Positions 1-6,483 of a DNA stretch of 8,446 nucleotides are shown one piece after another. The position numbers and the translations under genes are program-made. The stretch's first letter is position 1; each line of letters opens with the position of its first letter. Source of the stretch: Planctomycetaceae bacterium (GTDB lineage Bacteria > Planctomycetota > Planctomycetia > Pirellulales > Pirellulaceae); the NCBI GenBank assembly GCA_005773145.1, contig SXHS01000206.1, positions 1 to 8,446 of the forward strand, in the 5' to 3' direction. The notes beneath the pieces were generated by a model, which was given only the letters and a program-made list of their open reading frames with translations, had not been told where the DNA came from and ran no database searches.

Positions 1-1041
1 CTCAAACGGATCGTAGCCACACGCCAGCAACGCCCGATGCCCGATCTCCGTGTGGCGCGCCTCGTCCCATGTGATCCGTGCGAGATCGTACTCGGATTGG
101 AAGTCCTTAAATCGAATGTCCCAAATGAATGTACCAAAGGCCTCGATAGCATCCACCTCATCACGTTGGGTTCGAATGAACCTCAAACGCAGACTCTCAT
201 AGGAATCCTTGGGAAACCGGCTCTGACCATCCGCGACATCGTAGTCGCCCGTGTTCTTGAAGGTGTCAAAGCGCACATCCCGCAACGGCACCGTGCCACG
301 CTCGAACGGCTTCTGCTCGCAGCGAAACACCCCCGGAGATGCACCCCTCGGATCACTCCCCGATACACCTCCGATGCTTCCAAGCAGTCGCTCCAAGTGC
401 CATTGCCACGCATTTAGCCCAGCTTCGTCCACACCGCCATCCAGATAGGCCCCGATCGCCGCATCCACCCAGGCTAGCATGGGCTCGTAGTCGGTCAGAA
501 TCCGCTTGAGACAACGAATGGTCGGCACATCCGTGACCGGGTCGGTGTTGTCGATATGATGCCGGTAGGCCCTCTCTAACGCCCGGCCCAAAACCTGGTG
601 GATACCCACCAGCAGTTCAGGCGCCGACGCGGCACTCAAAACTTCGTCAATCAATCGATCAATCTCCGGATCCCGAAAGGCATCGATGCCTTTGGGACGC
701 ATTTCCTGCTCGGTCAACCTCTCACGCAAGAATCGGGCGGCATCGGCGTGATAGAAAATGTGGCGACCCGTCTCCAATTTGACTTCAAACTCCGGGATTG
801 TGAGTGTCCAAGCCCCCAACGCCTGCATCAGACGTCGCTCGAAATAGAAGAACCGGAGCAGTCGCCGAGAATTCTCGGCCACCGTGTAACTGCCGCCCAA
901 CGGACGACGATCGCGCGGAAATCGGTAGGGAAACGACCGTGCGCGATCCACTGCGGCCTCCCGTTGGCCCGGAACGCCGCTGTAGGGGATTCCACTGGCT
1001 GAGAGAGGCGCCTCGGATGAGGGCGATTCAGGGTTATTCAT
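1..1041 (-). CDS. Ferritin-like domain protein, C-terminus cut off by window edge
   Basis: An unbroken frame of 347 codons starts at an ATG (1041-1039) and runs off the left edge without a stop. The N-terminal ~50 residues are Pro/Ser-rich and look disordered. Residues about 56-110 form amphipathic helices with Glu86, Glu90 and His94 (EVKLETGRHIFYHAD), a plausible metal-ligand helix. Near the right end of the visible part are two more helices, with Glu295 in QRDEVDAIEAFG and then DEARH at 326-330 (Glu327, His330). An ExxH pair after an upstream Glu is the signature of di-iron ferritin-like four-helix bundles, in the style of the DUF455 group. No signal peptide is visible, so it is probably cytoplasmic. 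It lies 63 bp downstream of the Gfo/Idh/MocA gene and is probably cotranscribed. No strong Shine-Dalgarno is seen. The exact family and substrate are unknown. Confidence 0.72.
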   Translation of the reverse strand, partial: MNNPESPSSEAPLSASGIPYSGVPGQREAAVDRARSFPYRFPRDRRPLGGSYTVAENSRRLLRFFYFERRLMQALGAWTLTIPEFEVKLETGRHIFYHADAARFLRERLTEQEMRPKGIDAFRDPEIDRLIDEVLSAASAPELLVGIHQVLGRALERAYRHHIDNTDPVTDVPTIRCLKRILTDYEPMLAWVDAAIGAYLDGGVDEAGLNAWQWHLERLLGSIGGVSGSDPRGASPGVFRCEQKPFERGTVPLRDVRFDTFKNTGDYDVADGQSRFPKDSYESLRLRFIRTQRDEVDAIEAFGTFIWDIRFKDFQSEYDLARITWDEARHTEIGHRALLACGYDPFE

Positions 1042-1050
1042 GGTGATGTT

Positions 1051-1090
1051 CAAGACGTTATTCCGGAAGACAAGACGTTATTCCGGAAGA
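1051..1090. repeat. Perfect 20-bp tandem duplication with TTCCGGAA palindrome
   Basis: The 20-bp unit at 1051-1070 is repeated exactly at 1071-1090. Each copy contains the 8-bp palindrome TTCCGGAA (1061-1068 and 1081-1088), so two identical palindromes sit 20 bp apart, close to two helical turns. The duplication lies between the stop of the oxidoreductase (1105) and the start of the ferritin-like gene (1041), just upstream of that start. It may be a regulator-binding pair or simply a slippage duplication; the sequence alone does not decide. Confidence 0.9.
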
Positions 1091-1104
1091 GGCGACGCGG
1101 TAAA

Positions 1105-2391
1105 TCACGCAAACGGCGTGATGCCCGGCTTGGCGACCGGCGGTGTCGGCAGCGGACCCCACTCGTATTTCGCTGGCTGCAGGTTGTCGGTGCTGTTCCA
1201 GCACTCCTCCCAGGTCAACGTACGGCCGGTGTAGCAGGCCATCCGGCCCAAAATGCCCATCATCGTGCTCTTGCACATGAACTCGCCGTTGTTGATGGGG
1301 TTGCCGCTGCGGATGCTGGCGAACAATTCGCGATGCTCTTGATCGTAATAGTTGGGCGATTCGCCGCGAAAGCGCCACTTCTCCCCCTCGCTGGGGTCGA
1401 TCGTAGCCCGCATCAGTTCGGCCGTGCCCTTGGTGCCGTAAATCCAATCCGATACATCGACGCTGCAGCCGGCTTGCTGCCGGCAGTTGCTGAACAGTTT
1501 GACGCCGTTTTTGTATTCGTAAACGACCGCCATGTGGTCGTAGATGTGACCCCATTGATTTTCGACTCGCACCTGGCGGCCGCCCAAGCCGGTGGCTTGC
1601 ACCGGCGGTTCGTCTTTCATCACCCAGGCGGCCTTATCGAGGCTGTGCACATGCTGCTCCACATTGAAGTCGCCGGAGAGCCAGGTGAAGTACAGCCAGT
1701 TGCGCATCTGGTACTCCATCTCACTCCACTCAGGCTTTCGGCCATGATGCCACAGCGTGCCGGTATTGTAGTTCACATGCATCGCCACCAAGTTGCCGAT
1801 CGCGCCGTCATGAATGCGCTTAATGACCTCACGTTTGGGAAAGTCGTAGCGATAGCAAAGGCCGGAAACCACGGCGAGGCCCTTCTTTTTGGCTTCCTCG
1901 GCCGTGGCTAAAACCGAACGCACGCCCGGGGCGTCGGTGGCAACCGGTTTCTCGGCAAACACGTGCTTGCCTTTCTCGATCGCGTACTGAAAGTGCAGCG
2001 GTCGAAACCCAGGCGACGTGCACAGCAGCACGACATCCACGCCGCTGTCAATGACTTGCTTGTAAGCGTCGAAGCCTACGAACTGCCGTTCGGCTGGCAC
2101 GTCGATTTTGGGAGCCAGGCTGGAATCGCCTTGCAAATTCGCCAGGCTGGCCTGTAAACGATCCGCAAACGCGTCGCCCAAGGCGATGAGCTTGACATTC
2201 TTGTCGGCGTTGATCGCCTGGGCCGCCGCCCCCGTCCCGCGCCCGCCGCAACCCACAAGTCCCACCTTAAGCGTATCATCCCCCGCCGCATGCGCGCTGC
2301 GGCCAATCGCCAGCGATCCTAACGCGGCCGCACCGGCGGCGAACGAAGAGGTTTTCAAGAACTCACGACGCGTGCCGTTGGTGGAAGGCAT
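1105..2391 (-). CDS. Gfo/Idh/MocA family oxidoreductase with Tat signal
   Basis: This is a 428-residue NAD(P)-dependent dehydrogenase-like protein of the Gfo/Idh/MocA family, which acts on sugars, inositols and related polyols; the substrate here is unknown. The N-terminus has a twin-arginine motif (R8-R9-E-F-L-K) before an Ala/Gly-rich hydrophobic stretch, predicting Tat export with cofactor bound. The Rossmann fold starts at about residue 41 with LKVGLVGCGGRGTG (glycines 47, 49, 50, 52). The conserved EKP with the family's catalytic lysine is at 147-149, and the C-terminal half has the usual substrate-domain sequence (QHVHSLDKAAW, YGTKGTAEL). The frame is open to 2466, but the ATG at 2391 is preferred: it puts RRxFLK near the N-terminus, AGGA lies 9 nt upstream, and a promoter candidate at 2438-2466 overlaps the longer version. 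It is probably the first gene of a unit with the ferritin-like gene. Confidence 0.93.
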   Translation of the reverse strand: MPSTNGTRREFLKTSSFAAGAAALGSLAIGRSAHAAGDDTLKVGLVGCGGRGTGAAAQAINADKNVKLIALGDAFADRLQASLANLQGDSSLAPKIDVPAERQFVGFDAYKQVIDSGVDVVLLCTSPGFRPLHFQYAIEKGKHVFAEKPVATDAPGVRSVLATAEEAKKKGLAVVSGLCYRYDFPKREVIKRIHDGAIGNLVAMHVNYNTGTLWHHGRKPEWSEMEYQMRNWLYFTWLSGDFNVEQHVHSLDKAAWVMKDEPPVQATGLGGRQVRVENQWGHIYDHMAVVYEYKNGVKLFSNCRQQAGCSVDVSDWIYGTKGTAELMRATIDPSEGEKWRFRGESPNYYDQEHRELFASIRSGNPINNGEFMCKSTMMGILGRMACYTGRTLTWEECWNSTDNLQPAKYEWGPLPTPPVAKPGITPFA

Positions 2392-2437
2392 GGGAGGATA
2401 TCCTGGTGGGAAGATCGTCGGCGAGCACGATCCACTG

Positions 2438-2466
2438 AATATAACCGAGCCGGCGAGCAGACTCAA
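2438..2466 (-). promoter_or_regulatory. Sigma70-type promoter candidate for the oxidoreductase
   Basis: On the minus strand, TTGAGT (2466-2461) and TATATT (2443-2438) are separated by exactly 17 bp. The -10 box matches the consensus at five of six positions and the -35 at four. The start of transcription would be near 2431, giving a leader of about 40 nt before the ATG at 2391. Confidence 0.5.
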
Positions 2467-2484
2467 GCCGACCTAACGCGGCAC

Positions 2485-2607
2485 CAGGGCCAATCATTGT
2501 TTTACATTCGGAATCCTGGTAGGGCCGGCTTTGCCGGCCGTGGATGGGAAAGTCACGCGAATCCGGCCGGCACAGCCGGCCCTACAGCGGATAACTGATT
2601 GGCCCTG
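2485..2607. repeat. Nested inverted repeat, planctomycete-type intergenic palindrome
   Basis: The inner arms are 22 bp (2519-2540 and 2564-2585) with one mismatch, starting GTAGGGCCGGCT and separated by 23 bp. Outside them is a second, perfect 12-bp inverted repeat CAGGGCCAATCA (2485-2496) and its complement (2596-2607). The two pairs have slightly different centres (2552 and 2546). Both inner arms read GTAGGGCCGGC from their outer ends, a motif I associate with dispersed planctomycete intergenic palindromes. As RNA it would form a very stable hairpin and could stop readthrough from the PHP gene into the oxidoreductase, though no T-run follows. It may instead be a small non-autonomous mobile element. 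Confidence 0.85.
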
Positions 2608-2999
2608 CATGCGGCACTATCAGGGAAGTTCATCGTGGAGCCGCGTGCCCCGTTTCATTTCACTTTTTTTCGATGCAACTTTGCCCGGGAAGAATCGGTA
2701 GTGCAAGTCTGGAGGACGAAGCACACATCGGAGATCCTACATCATCGATTCCAAGGGTTTTGGTGGAATTTAATCGCCGGCTCGCCAGGCGAGTGGATGG
2801 TCCACGATGTGACGCGTGGCATGGTCGAGTCATACCGTTTTCTCACTTACGAGGCTCTCGCGCAACGGAATCACCACACCACTGTACACAGACAAGATCT
2901 GAGTTCGCCGCGCGGCCCATCCGCGCCGTTCAATTGCCGTATCGAGCGCGCCGATGGCGTGCATCCGATTCCAAGCCGGCCAGGCGATCACGTTACGGA
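2608..2999. other. Intergenic stretch with no credible gene
   Basis: Between the inverted repeat and the end of the PHP gene nothing reads as a known protein on either strand. A plus-strand open frame crosses the stretch but has a TTG start, no ribosome binding site and no recognisable motif. There is a T-run at about 2663-2670 and a short perfect hairpin CTCGCC/GGCGAG at 2781-2793 that lacks a T-tail. It could be the remains of a lost gene. Confidence 0.5.
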
Positions 3000-4321
3000 C
3001 TACGGCGCCTTGACTCGCGCCTGCCAGCCCATGGGTGGAGTCCAGGCCTGCCGGACCTGTCCTTCGTACGACGGATCGGCGGCCGGCAGCGATGATGTGA
3101 CGACGGCTCGCACATAGAGTTCGCGACCGGTCAATTGATACGTGGGATGCAGCCCTTCGACTTCGCCGAGCACGCGACCAACGTCGGCCGAGTAGCGCCG
3201 CGTGGCTCGCACGGCTTCGCCCTTGTCGTCTGTCGCCTCCTCGCTGCGTCGTAGTCGTCCGTGGTGCCCAGGAATTGCGTCGTGTACGTCGCGTTCTCGT
3301 CCGGACGGATGTCTAACTCCAGGTATCCTCGCTCGGCGTCGTATCGAACGTCGTCCAGGTAGACCCCGCTGCTGGCGTACATATCGCCGCGGCGCAGCGC
3401 CCGCACCAGACTCTCCGGCGTCAGGTGGGTGGCCCGGACCATGGTCCAGCCTCGGCCTGGGCGGGCGCTTTTGGGATGCTGATGGTAGTCGTGCGAGTCG
3501 TCGGTGGCGATCCCATATAACGGGGCCGCGCCAAGTTGTCCGACGCGGATCGTGTTGGCGACGTCCCACAGCCGCTCCACGTTGACGTGGCTGGCGTCGC
3601 CCAACTGATTTACGCCCGGATGGCCATTGTAGACTTCGAAGAACCGCTCGGAAACAACCGCGGCCAGGTCTTCGGCCGTAATCGCAAAGCCGAAATTGGG
3701 ATGGTTCAGGTGCACGATAATCTCGCGCCCGCTGCGGCGAGCCTGCTCCTCGACGGCTCTCACATTGTTGGCGATGGCTTCGCGGACGGTGGTGCCACCG
3801 AGGGGCTGGATGACCGTTTCGATGTTGGTGGCGTTCAAATGGACCGGCACGTGCTCCGCCTGATCCGATATCTCTTCGCTCGGCACGATCAGGAAGGCGC
3901 CCCGCTCTTCGACCAAGGCGCGGTACTCGCTGATTGGCTTCAGGCGGATCTCTTCGGCCGCGCCATCGGTGCCGCCGCGCCGCTCGACCCAATCGGCCCC
4001 GAACCTCGCCAGGTATTTTTCAAGCGCCTGCGTTCCCGCCCGCTGCGTCAGGGTCTCTAATTTCATCCAGCGCGACCCCTCGCTGAGCACGTTGTGGTCC
4101 GAGATGGCCAGAAAATGGTAATCGTGTTTGCGATACCATTCGGCGATCATCTCCGGAAAATCGTTGCCGTCGCTCCACAGCGAGTGCGTGTGCAGGTTGC
4201 CCTTCCACCAGCGTGGCTGCGGCTCGGAGGCGATCTCGTCGGCGTCCGCTGGGACCACCTCGCCTGGAAACAGGCAGGCCAGGCAAACACAAAGGTTAAA
4301 GCGGCGGCGTCGGATCAGCAT
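3000..4321 (-). CDS. Secreted PHP-domain phosphoesterase-like protein, frameshifted near the C-terminus
   Basis: The start is the ATG at 4321, followed by an Arg-rich then hydrophobic N-terminus that looks like a signal peptide. The PHP motifs are clear: HTHSLWSDG with His44, His46 and Asp51, SDHN with Asp75-His76, a VHLNHPNFG strand, EVYNGHPG, and ATDDSHDYH near the end. These are the metal-binding residues of PHP hydrolases (histidinol-phosphatase/polymerase type); the substrate is unknown. The opening frame continues to a stop at 3131 (396 aa), but from about 3240 its sequence becomes Arg/Thr-rich and unlike the family. The neighbouring frame there resumes the expected ending (RRYSADVGRVLGEVEG..., ELYVRAVVTSS) and stops at 3000. 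Joining the frames gives about 440 aa. A one-base loss around 3236-3246 explains this; it may be a mutation or a sequencing error. No strong Shine-Dalgarno is seen. Confidence 0.85.
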
Positions 4322-4366
4322 GATTGGATTAACTGCCAGGAATTTTGATCCGCTCGCGGCCCGTTG

Positions 4367-4645
4367 TCAACGTTTCGGGACCGCCTTTTTGGGTGTTCTT
4401 GATCCTGAAACGACCCCGGCGAACGCCCAGATACGCCCAGTTTCGTCTCCCTCGCGGGCCTGACAAAACGCCAGGAGCGACCCCTTGGGTGACACGATCA
4501 GCGCGGGGATTCGATAGATGTTGACGTTGTCGATGCCGCTTGCCAACAGGTCCTGCTGCGTGAAGAAGGGCTCCTCCGCCCGAAGGCAGGCAGATGCCGC
4601 CAGCAGGATGGCAACCGTGAGACGAAATCAGGATGTCGTTTTCAT
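4367..4645 (-). pseudogene. Sialidase/BNR-type gene remnant, N-terminal stub with stop at codon 6
   Basis: An ATG at 4645 sits 8 nt after an excellent Shine-Dalgarno (GAGGAG, 4659-4654). It encodes MKTTS and then TGA (4630-4628). Beyond the stop, in the same frame, the sequence continues as a typical signal peptide (FRLTVAILLAASACLRA) and then as the start of an exo-alpha-sialidase/BNR-repeat protein: GIDNVNIYRIPALIVSPKG and LLAFCQAREGDE carry the family's YRIPAL and AF-x-x-AREG motifs. The likeness ends after GDETG; the frame then reads unrelated residues to a TGA at 4369-4367. The full family is usually 350 residues or more, so most of the gene is missing. The TGA is one C-to-T change from CGA (Arg). 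Translation and export signals are kept but the product is certainly non-functional as a sialidase. Confidence 0.72.
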
Positions 4646-4653
4646 GGACTGAA

Positions 4654-4659
4654 CTCCTC
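4654..4659 (-). promoter_or_regulatory. Strong ribosome binding site of the sialidase stub
   Basis: GAGGAG on the minus strand lies 8 nt before the ATG at 4645. It fixes the start of the dead sialidase frame and shows that the translation signal outlived the coding sequence. Confidence 0.7.
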
Positions 4660-4823
4660 GACTCAGGGTCGTCGGTCAACGAAATAGTTGGGTAGCGAAA
4701 CTTGTCCTCACCGCATCGTCGTCGATTTTTTCACGGATTCGGCTGATAGTGCTCCATCGTGTTACGAACCGCAGATTCAGTTCAGCGCGTCCCCAACCGG
4801 ATCGCCAAGGGACTGATGCCTAA

Positions 4824-5993
4824 TCAATCCTTCAACCCCCATCTATCCGCGGTAACTTCAAGAGTCTTGCTTCCTTTGTATCTATTATAGATGGTGTGCA
4901 TCTGTTCGATGTTGTCGAAGTAGCCGACGATGTGGGCGGCGCTGAAGGACTCGCCCGCTTTCACCGGTCGACCATGGACTTCCTCAATCATTATCAGGAA
5001 ATCCCCGGGCCACTGGGCGCACCATGCTTCGTAAACAACCGAGGGGTCGAGCGTCATCCCCGCCAGCCAGGGACCGTCCTTGCCCGTCTCCTTGTCGCGG
5101 ATGTGGTAAGCACGGATGAAGTGGTCTGGCTTTTTCTTGGGGTCGCGGCGGTAGTGGAACTTCGTGTCGGGTGGAAACGGTTCCAAAAACTCGCTGGACG
5201 GGATGCGCAGACCTTCGGGTCTGCCCAGATAACTGAGATACATCTCACTGAAGGTGTCACCCTTCTTGTGGCGGACGCAGCCCGGGGTATCGTTGCGGAG
5301 GAACATCTCCTCCGAATCGTTGACGCTATCGATCTTATCCATCAGCACGAAGAATCGTTCTCCCTTGGGAAACACGACGAGTTGCGTCCACTGCGATCCG
5401 GTTTTGCGGCCTGGAGCGGCGAATTCGTATTTGTAAGTCGTCCGAACCGCGATGAAATCGGGACCGCGAATGGTCTCGGGCCGCACGGGTTTCATCCACG
5501 GGCAGAGTTGCGGGCCCTCGACCATGCGTTTCCGATAGGTGCTCCCGTGGAGGCTGATCGCCATCGCCTTTCTGTCCGGGTCGGTCTCATTCGTGTGCCA
5601 CAAATAGCGTCCGATCCCGGGAGTGTTCTGGTCGGCGATAATCTTGTCGGCATAGGCTTCGTCGCTCCCCGCTTCCAACAGCCAGTCCACGACCATCAGC
5701 CCATCGCCCAACTCGCGAAACCCCGAGCGCTTGTCGAGAAACGAACCCTTTTCGATACCCGTCATCCACTTCTTGGGGTTGTTCTTGGCGATGACCGCTT
5801 CGAGCATATCGGTCTCGATCTTGATCGATCGCTCATCCTCAATGACGCTGCCCCACGACTCGGAATCGGAAGGTTTCGTGGGCGCTTCTACAGGTGATTG
5901 CGCCAGATTGATTCCCCCATGAACTACTGCGAAAAAACAAGAGATCGCGGCCAGCTTTGTGGTTGAGATTCCGCCATTAGGTATTACTCGCAC
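4824..5993 (-). CDS. Secreted protein of unknown function, planctomycete-type family
   Basis: A 389-residue protein begins at a GTG (5993-5991). That start is supported by AAAGGAG (6007-6001) with a 7-nt spacer, one of the best ribosome binding sites in the window. Residues about 10-32 form a hydrophobic signal peptide (KLAAISCFFAVVHGG). The mature part is rich in aromatic and charged residues and in alternating strand-like segments (VVDWLLEAGSDEAY, VRTTYKYEF, WTQLVVFPKGERFFVLMDKI, PWLAGMTLDPSVVYEAWCAQ), suggesting an all-beta fold. I recognise it only as resembling uncharacterised secreted proteins of Planctomycetes that often lie beside sugar-catabolism genes; I know no enzymatic role. It may belong to a polysaccharide-processing set. 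No frameshift or missing segment is apparent. Its start overlaps the end of the upstream fragment (5984-6232) by a few bases. Confidence 0.85.
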   Translation of the reverse strand: MRVIPNGGISTTKLAAISCFFAVVHGGINLAQSPVEAPTKPSDSESWGSVIEDERSIKIETDMLEAVIAKNNPKKWMTGIEKGSFLDKRSGFRELGDGLMVVDWLLEAGSDEAYADKIIADQNTPGIGRYLWHTNETDPDRKAMAISLHGSTYRKRMVEGPQLCPWMKPVRPETIRGPDFIAVRTTYKYEFAAPGRKTGSQWTQLVVFPKGERFFVLMDKIDSVNDSEEMFLRNDTPGCVRHKKGDTFSEMYLSYLGRPEGLRIPSSEFLEPFPPDTKFHYRRDPKKKPDHFIRAYHIRDKETGKDGPWLAGMTLDPSVVYEAWCAQWPGDFLIMIEEVHGRPVKAGESFSAAHIVGYFDNIEQMHTIYNRYKGSKTLEVTADRWGLKD

Positions 5994-6232
5994 TGGAGTT
6001 CTCCTTTCAGAAGCAGGCGGTTAGGTGGCATTCGCATTGTGCCTGAAAACAGACGCCCTTGATAGGCCGCCATGTTCCACGCACGGCGATAGACCGCATC
6101 AGGCGTGGTGTCGACGCAGCCCACCGAAGTCCATTTCAGGTCGCCGCCGTAGCGGAAGATCTCCGCCAGCGGCAGCATTCCTCCGTAGAGCTTGCCCTTG
6201 AATTCCGCCATGCCCTGCACGCCGTCGAAATC
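5984..6232 (-). pseudogene. Fragment of a secreted propeller-like (kelch-type) protein
   Basis: From about 6232 the minus strand reads DFDGVQGMAEFKGKLYGG, then LPLAEIFRYGGDLKWTSVG, then YRRAWNMAAYQGRLFSGTM, and ends at a TGA (5986-5984). The repeated pattern (AEFKGKLYGGM, later AAYQGRLFSGTM, with FRYGGD..W between) is typical of propeller-like repeats in large planctomycete secreted proteins. There is no normal start codon or ribosome binding site; the only possible starts are an internal GTG at 6220 and ATG at 6211. The frame upstream of DFDG reads low-complexity residues without family likeness. After SGTM the tail (RMPPNRLLL...) is also unlike the repeats. I read it as an internal fragment cut at both ends, not a small gene. 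Confidence 0.55.
6001..6007 (-). promoter_or_regulatory. Ribosome binding site that fixes a GTG start
   Basis: AAAGGAG on the minus strand ends 7 nt before the GTG at 5993. It decides the start of the unknown secreted protein and lies inside the tail of the upstream gene fragment. Confidence 0.75.
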
Positions 6233-6306
6233 AGCAGGCCCCCCTCGGCCGCAATCAGGCTGAATCTCATCACTGGTCCTTCCCGAGGAATGGGTATCAA
6301 CGAAGT

Positions 6307-6483
6307 CTACTCGTACGACTGCAAATAGTGATCGTGACGAATCCGCGGCTCGAACGCGTACAGGTTCGCGTTCTGCAGATGAACCCGAAGCTGGATCGGT
6401 TGTTCCTGTAACAGGTGACAGTCCGGGTTGCCTTTCCCTATCACCACGGGCTGAAGATTGCGTCCTGCTCGATCTAAAACAAC
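6307..6483 (-). pseudogene. C-terminal remnant of a glycosidase-like secreted protein
   Basis: In the minus frame ending at a TAG (6309-6307) the sequence reads VVLDRAGRNLQPVV, then LLQEQPIQLRVHLQNANLYAF, then a short charged tail. The pattern G-R-x-L, followed by L-x-x-x-P-I-x-L-R-x-x-L-x-x-A-x-L-Y-A-F, matches the last beta-sandwich strands of planctomycete GH32-like and sialidase-like secreted enzymes. The frame is closed upstream by a TAG (6489-6487) and overlaps the end of the DUF1501 gene by 10 bp, so only about 58 residues remain and no start is possible. It is a gene end joined to an unrelated gene. It is not the missing part of the 4367-4645 stub in simple order, because on this strand it lies upstream of it. 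Confidence 0.5.

Noticed and set aside
1333..1911. 192-residue plus-strand open frame
   Set aside because: It is antisense to the Gfo/Idh/MocA oxidoreductase and has no family likeness.
2599..3117. 172-residue plus-strand open frame crossing the intergenic stretch
   Set aside because: It starts at TTG inside the outer arm of the inverted repeat, has no ribosome binding site and no recognisable motif, and overlaps the true end of the PHP gene.
3000..3992. 330-residue minus-strand open frame overlapping the PHP gene
   Set aside because: Most of it is an Arg/Gly/Pro-rich out-of-frame reading. Only its last 80 or so residues are real, as the frameshifted end of the PHP protein.
4329..4679. 116-residue minus-strand open frame
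   Set aside because: It reads the sialidase stub in the wrong frame; the frame starting at 4645 carries the signal peptide and YRIPAL motif.
4896..5897. 333-residue plus-strand open frame
   Set aside because: It is antisense to the secreted protein at 4824-5993, which has a signal peptide, a good ribosome binding site and normal composition. The antisense frame has none of these.
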